NCBI GenBank assembly: GCA_949283255.1
Contig: CASDRS010000004.1
Span: forward strand, 62,001-126,000
Length of the DNA stretch: 64,000 bases
From: an uncultured bacterium
Lineage (GTDB): Bacteria; Cyanobacteriota; Vampirovibrionia; Gastranaerophilales; Gastranaerophilaceae
Direction: 5' to 3'
Numbering within the stretch: the first letter of the stretch is position 1; the number at the start of each line of letters is the position of its first letter. The translations under genes and the position numbers were made by a program. The notes under the pieces were generated by a model. It saw nothing but the letters and a program-made list of their open reading frames with translations, had not been told where the DNA came from and did not search any database. Positions 18,173 through 26,501 of the stretch are shown one piece after another.

Positions 18173-19216
18173 CTATTTCACTTTTGTCTCGTTATCCTGC
18201 TTTTTTATATAGTTATCAACTTTTTCTGCGATATAAGTAGAGAAAATTGGCAATACTCCATAATAGATACCTGCAAAGATTAGAGCCGGACGAAGTATGT
18301 TTATACCCTCAATATACTTATGAAGTTTAGGATCCCCCTTATTTATTTTGGCAAAATTCTCAATAAATTTGTTAGTTTTACCCTTGATAATATTGTCTAT
18401 ACCATACCCAAAGCCGAGAGTAATTGCCGTAGAAATAATATTATTGTAGATTAAAGCTTTTTTACGATTTTCTTTAATATCTTTGCTTTTGCTAGTCATA
18501 AAGGCAGAAGTTCCTGTCAACAAAACATCAGTCAGGGCAGTTATATGTTTTGCTATATTTTTTTCATCGTGTTCGTGTTTTTTTACAAAGTTTTGGAAAT
18601 ACTTATTTTCAAAGAGCTTACCTATTTTACGTGAAATGTTATCCGTCAAATTTGCACCAAAAGCAACATTTTTATTAGGTTCTTTATTTAAAGAGGTCTT
18701 CTGTTTGGTAGCTAACTTATCAGGCTTTTTTATATTAAAGATTTTATCCATAATTATTGGGATAAAAGCAACTGTTAGAACAGACTTTGGAATTGCTGTG
18801 ATAACCCCGCCGCCTAACTTTACAAGTTGAGTTGCAAACTTGTAAGCGCCAGATTCAACAAGTCTTCCAGAGGTACCTTTAAGACTCCTTATCGTTTGAG
18901 AATTAAGTACTCGTGCAGGATTTTCGTCTATCTTTTTCACCGCATTCTCAAGCGGTAACGCAACAGCTTCAACCATCCCGAATTTGACTAAACCAGAGCA
19001 AATTGAATTTGAAATTGCATATTGCTTATTTTCCTTTTCTGTATCTGGGGTTGACCATATCGCAAGCGGTCTAACGGTAAGAGAAAGCGCAAGAGAAGTT
19101 CCTGCTGCAAATGAAGTTCCGTGATCAGATATCTTTTCCAGCCCCTTAAGAACTACCTTGCTATTTAATAATCCCGTAAAACTTGTATTATTTCGACTAA
19201 TCTTACCTACACGCAT
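18173..19216 (-). CDS. Phe-tagged membrane protein of unknown function
   Basis: A 347-residue protein beginning with the tag SFTG at residues 12-15 after a basic polar leader. Hydrophobic segments near 35-55, 130-155 (VITAIPKSVLTVAFIPIIM), 210-220, 245-270 and 300-325 suggest a multi-pass membrane protein, with a Lys-rich loop near 165-190. It resembles in style the two unknown proteins of the GH13 operon. The ATG has no ribosome binding site; TATAAG ends 8 bases upstream and overlaps the -10 of the divergent pnuC. No family recognised. Confidence 0.75.
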   Translation of the reverse strand: MRVGKISRNNTSFTGLLNSKVVLKGLEKISDHGTSFAAGTSLALSLTVRPLAIWSTPDTEKENKQYAISNSICSGLVKFGMVEAVALPLENAVKKIDENPARVLNSQTIRSLKGTSGRLVESGAYKFATQLVKLGGGVITAIPKSVLTVAFIPIIMDKIFNIKKPDKLATKQKTSLNKEPNKNVAFGANLTDNISRKIGKLFENKYFQNFVKKHEHDEKNIAKHITALTDVLLTGTSAFMTSKSKDIKENRKKALIYNNIISTAITLGFGYGIDNIIKGKTNKFIENFAKINKGDPKLHKYIEGINILRPALIFAGIYYGVLPIFSTYIAEKVDNYIKKQDNETKVK

Positions 19217-19224
19217 ATTTTTAT

Positions 19225-19232
19225 CTTATAAT
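19225..19232. promoter_or_regulatory. Overlapping divergent -10 elements, both leaderless
   Basis: CTTATAAT gives TATAAT on the plus strand (19227-19232), 7 bases before ATG 19240, and TATAAG on the minus strand (19230-19225), 8 bases before ATG 19216. The two starts are 23 bp apart, so the same melted bubble would serve both genes. Confidence 0.6.
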
Positions 19233-19239
19233 AAAAATA

Positions 19240-19935
19240 ATGAACATAAAAGAATTTATAAGAGCTGAACTGAATGGTTGGGGAAAATATGAGCGATACA
19301 TTTTTCCTCTTGGTATAATTTTCATTATTTGCTTATCTTTTTATTTAAAAGACAGCAAAATTGCTCTTATCTCTGCAATTTGCGGGATTAGCTATACGAT
19401 ATTAGCAGGGAAAGGTAAAATTTCCTGCTATCTCTTTGGCTTGACGGGAACAATGTGTTACGCATATTTAGCTTACAAAAACGGCCTTTTTGGTAATTTA
19501 TGCTTATATATGCTCTACTATTTTCCAATGCAAATAGTAGGAATTTTCCAATGGAAAAAGCATCTTAAAAAGGAAACTCAAGAGATTATAAAAACTCAAT
19601 TAAACACTAAAGAGAAGATATTTTACACTGTACTTGCAATAATTTTCTCAATTCTGGCAGGAGTTGTACTGCAAATTCTAAAGGACCCGACGCCCTATAT
19701 AGACGGGACCGCAACAACGCTATCCGTCATCGGACTTATCCTTACAATAAAAAGGTGTATTGAACAGTGGTACATCTGGACCATTGTAAATGCACTCTCG
19801 GCTATAATGTGGATTGTAGCCTATATTAACGGTTCCAACTGTTTTGCTACAATTCTAATGTGGCTGACATATCTTACTCTTGGTTTGTATTTTTTACACA
19901 CTTGGAAAGAAGAAATTGAGTGTCAGGAAGTTTAG
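19240..19935 (+). CDS. pnuC: Nicotinamide riboside / nicotinamide mononucleotide transporter PnuC family
   Basis: A 231-residue, 7-helix membrane protein that imports an NAD precursor, or another vitamin in some relatives. The C-terminal family pattern is clear: KRCIEQWYIWTIVNALSAIM near 175-195, corresponding to the WxxW-N region of PnuC, and an early LAGKGKISCYLFGLTGTMCY. No NadR or thiamin gene lies nearby to narrow the substrate. The start is leaderless (TATAAT, 7 bases, ATG). The last 62 bases overlap the convergent methyltransferase gene. Confidence 0.9.
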   Translation: MNIKEFIRAELNGWGKYERYIFPLGIIFIICLSFYLKDSKIALISAICGISYTILAGKGKISCYLFGLTGTMCYAYLAYKNGLFGNLCLYMLYYFPMQIVGIFQWKKHLKKETQEIIKTQLNTKEKIFYTVLAIIFSILAGVVLQILKDPTPYIDGTATTLSVIGLILTIKRCIEQWYIWTIVNALSAIMWIVAYINGSNCFATILMWLTYLTLGLYFLHTWKEEIECQEV

Positions 19936-20707
19936 ATTTACCAGACTCATAAACATTTGTGAGATTTTTTACCCGACGAAAACCTGCACTTGATAAGATA
20001 AAATGAACATCTGCTATGCGGTCATAACTACCTATAACAAGCGTACAATTATCCTGCAGTCTTGAGCTTAAGTCTAGAGCAAGCTTGTAGCGCTCTTGCG
20101 GGGATTTTAAATACGGCCAAAAATTTCGACAAAACAAAACCGTATTCTTTCTCGGAATACTCAATATATCGTCCATTATATTTCCATAAGAGTATTCAAT
20201 ACCTTTTTTTAAAGGAGCCTTTAACTTTACCGGAATATTATCAATAATATCAACAAAATTAGACTGCTCAAAATAATCATTGAACTTATTATTTGTAAAT
20301 CTATTTATTGCTGCATGATCATGATAATCCATTTCTACAGAACCGCTTTTAGCTAGATATAACACCGTCTTATCAATATCTTTTGCAACAATCGGTAAAA
20401 ATTTCTTTGCATCTTTCCCAAAAAACTCTTTGAGCATCATCAAAATAGAGAGCGTTTCAGAACCATCAGAACAACCATAGCATAACATATTCACTTTTAA
20501 TGCATGGGCATACTTTTCTCTCAAAAACATTCCAAATCGTTCCCAGTCCAAATCCGGCCTGAAAAAATTTGTAGTAGTTCTATACAAGAGCTTGCCCTCT
20601 TTAGAATACAAAGCTCGGGAATTACTGCCAAATGACGGGGTAGTACTTTTCAAATTTTTGAAATAACCATAATTTGAGTAATTATAGTTTATAGATTGAA
20701 TTTTCAT
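19874..20707 (-). CDS. CheR-like SAM-dependent methyltransferase with N-terminal Phe tag
   Basis: About 277 residues. A polar leader rich in Asn, Tyr and Ser ends in the tag SFGS (residues 25-28). Then comes a CheR-type fold: SAM motif MLCYGCSDGSETLSILMM near 77-94, acidic DIDKTVLYLAKSG near 112, and FCRNFWPYLKSP near 187 matching the CheR CRNVxIYF segment. The CheR N-terminal receptor-docking helices are missing. No chemoreceptor gene is in the window, so a different protein target is likely. I chose the ATG at 20707 because the upstream part of the frame is AT-rich promoter DNA. Confidence 0.82.
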   Translation of the reverse strand: MKIQSINYNYSNYGYFKNLKSTTPSFGSNSRALYSKEGKLLYRTTTNFFRPDLDWERFGMFLREKYAHALKVNMLCYGCSDGSETLSILMMLKEFFGKDAKKFLPIVAKDIDKTVLYLAKSGSVEMDYHDHAAINRFTNNKFNDYFEQSNFVDIIDNIPVKLKAPLKKGIEYSYGNIMDDILSIPRKNTVLFCRNFWPYLKSPQERYKLALDLSSRLQDNCTLVIGSYDRIADVHFILSSAGFRRVKNLTNVYESGKSKLPDTQFLLSKCVKNTNQE

Positions 20708-20736
20708 ACAATAAAGAAAAATCCTAAAAATTTTTT

Positions 20737-20765
20737 TTGCTACAATAAAAATTTTCAACTAAAAT
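20737..20765 (+). promoter_or_regulatory. Sigma-70-type promoter for the nuclease gene
   Basis: TTGCTA (20737-20742), 17 bases, TAAAAT (20760-20765), then 8 bases to the ATG at 20774. The transcript would be leaderless or nearly so. The complement of this region reads TAGCAAAA towards the divergent methyltransferase gene. Confidence 0.55.
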
Positions 20766-20773
20766 AAAATACT

Positions 20774-21334
20774 ATGAAAAAACTTTTGATTATAATATCA
20801 GCATTATTTATAGGCTCGAATACAGTTATACCATCAAACATTACACCAAATGAACAGTATAAAGTTTTAAAGGTTATTGATGGTGACACTGTGTATATAG
20901 ACTCCAACAGAAATAACACAATAGAAAAAGACGAACGGGTTCGACTAAACGGCATTGATGCTTTTGAAACAAGAATTAGCCCCAAACTAGAATGGCAAAA
21001 AAGAAACTATAATCTTACAACACAAGAAGCTTTGGGGTTAGGGTATTTGGGCCAAAAATTTGCTCAAAAAGAGCTCCTAAACAAATACGTATTTGCGGAA
21101 TACTCTGCTGATACCCAATTTGACCCGAACAATAGACATTTGATGTCAATATATTATAACTGCAACAAACAAAACAAATGCAAAAATTATGAAGCTGAAA
21201 TCCTAAAAAAAGGCTTGGCTACCGTATTTATGAAATCAAACCTTGCAAAAGATTTAGGTCAATATGAAAACAAACGTAAAATTTATAAAAATGCAATTAA
21301 AGCCCGTAAACTTAAACTTAAGCTAATAAATTAA
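20774..21334 (+). CDS. Secreted staphylococcal-nuclease-like (SNase) protein
   Basis: A 186-residue protein with an N-terminal signal sequence (residues 1-20). The SNase OB-fold shows VLKVIDGDTVYID near 32-44 with the calcium Asp residues, RVRLNGIDAFETR with Arg and Glu of the active site, and NNRHLMSIYY with the second Arg. Members cut DNA and RNA with calcium outside the cell. Between the first two motifs lies DSNRNNTIEKDE, an insertion with EF-hand-like spacing (D1, N3, N5, I8, E12). There is no ribosome binding site at the ATG. Confidence 0.9.
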   Translation: MKKLLIIISALFIGSNTVIPSNITPNEQYKVLKVIDGDTVYIDSNRNNTIEKDERVRLNGIDAFETRISPKLEWQKRNYNLTTQEALGLGYLGQKFAQKELLNKYVFAEYSADTQFDPNNRHLMSIYYNCNKQNKCKNYEAEILKKGLATVFMKSNLAKDLGQYENKRKIYKNAIKARKLKLKLIN

Positions 21335-21341
21335 TATTTAA

Positions 21342-21788
21342 TTAGCCATTCTTGAATATCTGAGATTTTAAAATCCTCAACTCTTTTACAACATCACCAA
21401 AACTTTTATAAGAAACATTCTTTACACACCTAGTTTTTTTCGCAAAATCATTAATTGCATTTACGCACTGATCACCATCAAAAACAAGACCAAACTTAAA
21501 ATCAGCATCCACAACTTTTTTACCGTTTACAGAAATATCATGAGTAGCAGCCCTGCCCAGACGCATAATACTTCCCGGAGTTTTATCAATTTTAATAACG
21601 TCATTTAGCCCATCATTCAAAAAAGCCTTAATTGAGTTTAGAAATTTAGGCCCAGAATACTTATTTGTCATCGCAGCATTAAATCCGTATTCTAAATATT
21701 TTGTAGGCACAAAACTTGATGAAAAAGAAATATTTTTTTTATTATTAGAATTTAATCTATGTGAAACATTTTGCGATATTCCGAGCAT
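21342..21788 (-). CDS. Phe-tagged small protein of unknown function
   Basis: A 148-residue protein. The leader is rich in Asn, Ser and Lys and ends in ISFSS (residues 20-24), a variant of the tag. The body has no motif I recognise. It has a ribosome binding site (AAAGGAT) and a promoter of the form GCAAAA, 17 bases, TATAAG on the minus strand near 21842-21870. The leader length and layout match the other tagged genes nearby. Confidence 0.7.
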   Translation of the reverse strand: MLGISQNVSHRLNSNNKKNISFSSSFVPTKYLEYGFNAAMTNKYSGPKFLNSIKAFLNDGLNDVIKIDKTPGSIMRLGRAATHDISVNGKKVVDADFKFGLVFDGDQCVNAINDFAKKTRCVKNVSYKSFGDVVKELRILKSQIFKNG

Positions 21789-21982
21789 ATATACTATCCT
21801 TTCAAATACTAAACACTATTTGAGATTTATATACAACTTATAAACTTCTGATAATTTTTTTTTGCCATCAAAAATACAAAAAGGTTACAAAGCTTAATAA
21901 GAAACATCTTAATCTTAATTGAAAAAACTTTAATTTTTATGTTTAATACAAATGGGGTATTAAAAAATTTAGGAGTATCAAA

Positions 21983-22519
21983 ATGAATGTAAAAAAACTA
22001 TCACCGGTTGCTGAATTTCTTAAAGCAAATTGCGCGAAAGCTAAAAACCACAACACATATAGAGCTCAAACAGGAGATATTGTTAGTTATTGCGAATTTT
22101 ATAACCCGCAAGGACAATACTTAGGCCAAATGACAAGAATAAAACCTCATTATGGAGATAAACCATCATTCGCTTACTTAAAATCTTACATTCAAACGAT
22201 GGAATCAGGTTATAAAGAAGGTTACAGACAAGTCAAGGAAAATGTAATACATTTTGCAAAAATCTTAGGACTAAAAGATGGGCAGGAAGCAAGCTACTTA
22301 CCTGAAAAAATGGTAAAAAAACAAATTGTAATTAACAACCAAGGCTACAAAACAGAAGATGTGTTTGAAAGAACCATAAGCAGCAATATGACACTACTAG
22401 AAAAAGCTGATCCAAAAGCATACGGCTATGTTCCTCAAAACACATACCGAGCAGAAGAACCAATTAAATATCAAGAAGTTCAAACCTTACACCAAGTTAC
22501 AAAATCAGATAAATTTTAA
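21983..22519 (+). CDS. Hypothetical protein
   Basis: A 178-residue soluble, mostly polar protein with AGGAG 8 bases before the ATG. No domain is recognised and the Phe tag is absent. The sequence is rich in Tyr, Lys and Gln. It sits just upstream of the calpain-like gene with 62 bp between, so the two may be co-expressed. Confidence 0.65.
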   Translation: MNVKKLSPVAEFLKANCAKAKNHNTYRAQTGDIVSYCEFYNPQGQYLGQMTRIKPHYGDKPSFAYLKSYIQTMESGYKEGYRQVKENVIHFAKILGLKDGQEASYLPEKMVKKQIVINNQGYKTEDVFERTISSNMTLLEKADPKAYGYVPQNTYRAEEPIKYQEVQTLHQVTKSDKF

Positions 22520-22581
22520 AATATAAGCGATATAACAAATATTAAAAGCAAAAATTAAGATTGACGGGTTTTACAAAAAAT

Positions 22582-23316
22582 ATGAAACCAATCAGCATAA
22601 ATGAAATAAACGGATTAGGCCGTGCAAAACAGTACTTTCAGGACTGTTACCTTGTCTCCTCAATAGGCGCACTCGCAAACAGCCACAACGGACAAAAGAT
22701 TTTACAAAAAAACATAGCTCACACTGATAACGGCTACCGCATAAAATTTCAAAATGTCAAAGGTCAAGCTGAAGACTATTTTGTTACTCAACAGGAAATT
22801 GAAGAGTTGGTATACATGGATAAATACATGAATCCAATACCTCTTGATGAGAGATACCCACATAACCCTATAATAAAAGCAATTGAAGTTGCGATGAATA
22901 AACTGCTAAAAAAGCACCCTTCAAAAAAATCCATAACCTGTAGATTAGCAAACTGTAACGAAAAATTTGAATTCAACAAGCCTTCCAATTTTCTTAACAT
23001 GTTTACCGGTGAAAAACCAATCATTCTTAACGAAAGGAATATTTATCGAACCCTGAAATCAAAAAAGGAAGAAACGACTAAACTTCTGAATGAAATGAGT
23101 AAAACTAAAGACAACAGCTTTGTTGCAGGGACATCAATTCTACTTGACAGAAGATTGAATGATTTTCACTGTTACAGTATAAAAAGCGTAAATAAGGACA
23201 CCCAAGAGCTCGAGCTTTTCGATCACCGACACCAAAATATAATAAAACTCACCTATGAAGAAGCTATCAAAAAACTAAAATTTCTTGTCGGCTACTTCGA
23301 GAATGGTCTGAAATAA
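22582..23316 (+). CDS. Calpain-like (papain-fold) cysteine peptidase candidate
   Basis: About 244 residues from the ATG at 22582 (a TTG at 22561 is also in frame). Near residue 23, YFQDCYLVSSIGALAN matches the calpain active-site helix with Cys after Gln-x-Asp. Near 210, DFHCYSIKSV supplies the His and, about 15 residues later, ELFDHRH the third residue, as in calpain H and N/D motifs. The part between is unlike known calpains. Bacterial calpain-like domains are often secreted effectors; no signal peptide is visible here. This is assignment by motif. Confidence 0.65.
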   Translation: MKPISINEINGLGRAKQYFQDCYLVSSIGALANSHNGQKILQKNIAHTDNGYRIKFQNVKGQAEDYFVTQQEIEELVYMDKYMNPIPLDERYPHNPIIKAIEVAMNKLLKKHPSKKSITCRLANCNEKFEFNKPSNFLNMFTGEKPIILNERNIYRTLKSKKEETTKLLNEMSKTKDNSFVAGTSILLDRRLNDFHCYSIKSVNKDTQELELFDHRHQNIIKLTYEEAIKKLKFLVGYFENGLK

Positions 23317-23347
23317 AAAATTTTCAGAGCTAATTTCCTTCATATCA

Positions 23348-23647
23348 TTATATCCGATTGTCGGAACTATCAGCCAAAATTTTATTCAAACACCCGAAAA
23401 AATCACTCATGCAACAAATTTTTAAAGAATAATATACATTTGCGCCATCTTTTCTATCCTTGATTAAACCGGCTTCCTTAAGTTTAATCAAGCTTTTCGA
23501 GATACGAGGTTGCTCATAATTTAATTTATCAACAATTTCACAAACGCATTTTTCACCCTGCGATAGAAAATCTATTATCTCCAATCTCACCGGATTAGAA
23601 AGAGCTTTAAATATTTTAGCCTTTTTTTCATAAAGATTTTCGCTCAT
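23348..23647 (-). CDS. ArsR-family metal- or thiol-sensing transcriptional repressor
   Basis: A 99-residue winged-helix protein. KALSNPVRLEIIDFLSQGE near 14-32 is the ArsR N-terminal signature, CVCEIVDKL near 33-41 holds a Cys-x-Cys pair in the position of the metal site of ArsR/SmtB helix alpha-3, and QPRISKSLIKLKEAGLI is the recognition helix. An extra CCM near the C-terminus may also bind metal or thiol stress. It stands alone with its own promoter; no transporter or reductase is next to it, so its targets lie elsewhere. Confidence 0.92.
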   Translation of the reverse strand: MSENLYEKKAKIFKALSNPVRLEIIDFLSQGEKCVCEIVDKLNYEQPRISKSLIKLKEAGLIKDRKDGANVYYSLKICCMSDFFGCLNKILADSSDNRI

Positions 23648-23674
23648 AAATTCGTTACCCCACTTGATAGCATT

Positions 23675-23690
23675 CTATTTTGGAATATAG
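23675..23690. promoter_or_regulatory. Imperfect palindrome, candidate operator of the ArsR gene
   Basis: CTATTTTGGAATATAG is symmetric at 12 of 16 positions and lies between the -10 element and the start codon of the ArsR-family gene, where an autoregulator would bind. Confidence 0.5.
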
Positions 23691-23710
23691 CTGCATCAAA
23701 TTACATTCCA

Positions 23711-23739
23711 ATTATGGCATATTGCATACATCTTGTCAA
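23711..23739 (-). promoter_or_regulatory. Canonical sigma-70 promoter of the ArsR gene
   Basis: On the minus strand TTGACA (23739-23734), 17 bases, CATAAT (23716-23711). This is the best -35 match in the accessory region. Confidence 0.8.
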
Positions 23740-23760
23740 CAGAAGAAAATTTGCAAAAGT

Positions 23761-24747
23761 TTATTTTGATTTTTTCCAAATTAAATACATTGACCCGTCA
23801 GAATTGAAGTATACAGGAGAAAAATCGTGCTTATACAATTCCGTATACAGAGTACTTCCAGCAACCCCAACATGATCACTTGTATGTTCACCCAAAACAA
23901 ACAAACCATTAGGCGCAACCGCTTTGTCAACCTGATTTATAACTTGTTTAACAACAGGGACAACCTGTTCTTCAGGCAACTGTATCTTCATACTCATTGC
24001 ACCTTCACGAGTCGTAAGATGATATAAAGCATTTCTGAATAACAAAACATCAGCAGACTTTTCAGGTACAATCTCGTCCAACTTTAAAATATCTCCCTGT
24101 AAAAATTTGCAAGTATCAGCTTTTTCCGGCTTTATTTTGAACATTTTAGTTAAAATCGGGCACTGCAAACGCTTTGGCAATAAAACCTTTTTTAACCATT
24201 CAGAAAATGAAAATTTCTCTTCATAAGGTATTTCAGTAAAAAACTCACTAAAAAGTCTTTTATATTCTTGCTGTTTTTCACTAAGTTTCTTCGGACTAGG
24301 AAAAGCTAGATAATTATCACTAAACCCGGAAATCATTTAAGAATACATAGCATCATAATAATCATTCCCGATTTTTTTAATTCCAAACTCACCGGCTTTA
24401 GCATCACGAATCGCCTCTTCGCCAAGATCAAAAGCCGTGATATTAACCTTTTTCCCTGAATTTTCAAACATCATCGCAAGAGTATAAGGTTCATATCCAC
24501 TGGAGCAAGCTCCGTCAACAATATTAAGCTCAGGCTTTTTAAAAGTCTTAAGCAAATAACTTTTCACGAACTCTAAAGATTCAGGCTCTCTAAAAAAAGC
24601 CGATTCGTGAATTAAAGATTTCCTAACTCCGACAAAAACATCTTTGCCAAGCTTTTCTACATTATTACAACCACAAAAAGCTACTTATGATTTTTGTATC
24701 GGCTGAGCATTATAAACTTTATGGGGTTGTATATTCGATATAATCAT
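23761..24747 (-). pseudogene. CheR-like methyltransferase interrupted by two in-frame TAA codons
   Basis: One continuous reading frame runs from ATG 24747 to the stop near 23761 but has TAA at 24687-24685 (codon 21) and TAA at 24339-24337. Nothing shifts frame. Across the first stop the product would read a polar leader then VAFCGCNN, the Phe tag. Next come a CheR-type N-terminal part with SAFFREPESLEF, the SAM motif VDGACSSGYEPYTLAM, FDLGEEAIRDAKAGEFG, then FRNALYHL and a C-terminal half with FVLGEHTSDH. The two stops break an otherwise intact gene of about 328 codons. Readthrough or reassignment is possible but simple decay is more likely. Confidence 0.75.
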
Positions 24748-24844
24748 TTTATTCTCATTTATTATTTAAAATTGACAACTTACTTACTATTTAAATCCGT
24801 AAAATATAAATATTTAACACTTTATTAAGAAATTGTAACTCAAA

Positions 24845-25480
24845 CTAATCAAACAAATTTTCCTTGAATTGCTTTACTGAAATTTTATACTCAGACTCAG
24901 AAAAGAATTGGCTTACTTTCTGAGCATCTAATCTTTTTAACAAATTATTTATTTGAACATTTTTGGAATTTGTAGTCAAAGTTATTTCCTTGATATTATT
25001 ATGTTCTAGATTTTCACAAATTCTTTTCCCAATAAGAAAAAGAGTATCTACACCGGTTTTAGTTTTGATGACATCCGGAGCAAGAGTCATAAAACCCAGA
25101 TGAGCAGTAGATTTGGCTCTATCTAAAGTTATAGAATATCCACCCACCAATTTATCACCTTGCTTAATTGATTCGGTAATGGAATTTGGCTGTTTTGCAA
25201 CTTTTACAAAAGGATATGTCAAAATCCTTCTTCTTATGTTGTCTATAAATTTCGGAATTTTAGAATTAGGCTCAACATTATGTTTTACAGCAGTATAGAA
25301 TAAATTAACAAGTTCTTTTATATCATTTGTCAATTGAACTTGAGAAACTCTTAAACCCGTAAAAGCCACCGAATCACTTTTATTTAAAAGTGTTGTATTA
25401 AAATTATTTTTATTACTACTAAAACTGTTGCTAATCCTTGGTAAAACCGAAACTCTATTAGTATTCTGAACGGTTAACAT
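24845..25480 (-). CDS. Phe-tagged GNAT-like protein
   Basis: A 211-residue protein with a long Asn/Ser-rich leader and the tag AFTG at residues 39-42. The body has the pattern of a GNAT acetyltransferase: a strand with GGYSITLD, then HLGFMTLAPDVIKTKTGV where acetyl-CoA would bind before a helix (LFLIGKRICENLEH), and ITLTTNSKNV. The R/QxxGxG/A loop is not clear, so activity is doubtful. AAAGGAA precedes the ATG. Confidence 0.65.
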   Translation of the reverse strand: MLTVQNTNRVSVLPRISNSFSSNKNNFNTTLLNKSDSVAFTGLRVSQVQLTNDIKELVNLFYTAVKHNVEPNSKIPKFIDNIRRRILTYPFVKVAKQPNSITESIKQGDKLVGGYSITLDRAKSTAHLGFMTLAPDVIKTKTGVDTLFLIGKRICENLEHNNIKEITLTTNSKNVQINNLLKRLDAQKVSQFFSESEYKISVKQFKENLFD

Positions 25481-25689
25481 GATATTCCTTTCTAAAGAAC
25501 AAAAACTTGTAAATACACTTTTTTGCCAAACATTTGATAAACATAAACTTTCTGCTCAAACATATCTCTGTGCTTAAAAAGACCCAAATCTTACATATTT
25601 CAAACATCCCCTATATAAACTTTAAATCTATAATTTGAAGATATTATACAATAAAAACAACAATAGCAAATATTTTCATTTCCGAGTTT

Positions 25690-25695
25690 TATAAG
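25690..25695 (+). promoter_or_regulatory. -10 element of the metallopeptidase pseudogene
   Basis: TATAAG, 5 bases before ATG 25701, preceded at 18-bp spacing by GCAAAT (25666-25671). This is one of several promoters in the island with a GCAAA(A/T) box in the -35 position. Confidence 0.5.
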
Positions 25696-25700
25696 ACAAT

Positions 25701-26419
25701 ATGAAAATAATACCATTATTGTACCGGAAAATATCAGCAATAAAATCCCCAATATGCAAATTTTCAACATATAAAAAAATATTCACGGGCAAAGATACAT
25801 TTGCTTTGCAAAAAAGGAAAAATTTTAAAGAGTTACAATTCAAAAAATGCAGTACTTTAGAAGAAGCCACACTGTTTGCAGCACAAAATTTTGAGGTCAA
25901 ACATTTCGATATAAATAGTATTACGTGTGCCAACATAGTAAATAGAACCTTAACCCAAATACATAACATCACAAACGGGCAGCAATATTTCCACCAACGA
26001 TATCCGTTTATAACAAAACACACTCTAGATTTGCAGGAGCATGTGACAATAAGCATATCGAAATATTAAATTCCACAACCATGGTTGATACAATAATCCA
26101 CGAAATAGGGCATTTTAACCACAGGAATACTAGTTCAAATTATAAAAAGATGTTGAAACTGCAAGAAATTATGAATTGTGGAATAAGAGATTTTTCAATA
26201 TTCATAAAATTTTTAACTGGTAAGAAATCCCGCAAACTTATCAAAAAAGAAATAAGCCCCTATGCAACATCTTCTGCTGCAGAATTTGTAGCTTGTACTT
26301 TCAGCGCCATTATAAGAGGGAAAAAATTATCCCCAGAAATTTATAACTTATATAAAATATACGAAGGACCTTTTGCAGATTTATTTATCAAACAAAACAA
26401 ATTTAACGTGTTACAATAA
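25701..26419 (+). pseudogene. HExxH zinc metallopeptidase-like gene, frameshifted
   Basis: Two frames join into one product. The first (25701-26069) begins with a polar basic leader and IFTG at residues 27-30. It loses sense near base 26030, where the second frame picks up with FAGACDNKHIEIL and then TTMVDTIIHEIGHFNHR, the HExxH zinc motif, and runs to 26419. The join is a single-frame change within about 26015-26050. Without it a protein of about 238 residues with a leader, tag and zinc-peptidase domain would be made. It is a decayed gene, a sequencing error, or less likely a programmed frameshift. Confidence 0.65.
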
Positions 26420-26501
26420 CTTAATCTTATAGCAAAAAATATATTTATAGATGTTATTACAAAAAAAGATTGAACGAGTGTATGTTAAGAAAGGGAAAAT
26501 T

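Noticed and set aside
24337-24687. Genetic-code change (TAA as sense) explaining the split CheR gene
   Set aside because: All other genes here end at TAA, TAG or TGA at sensible places, with many TAA stops, so general reassignment is not supported.
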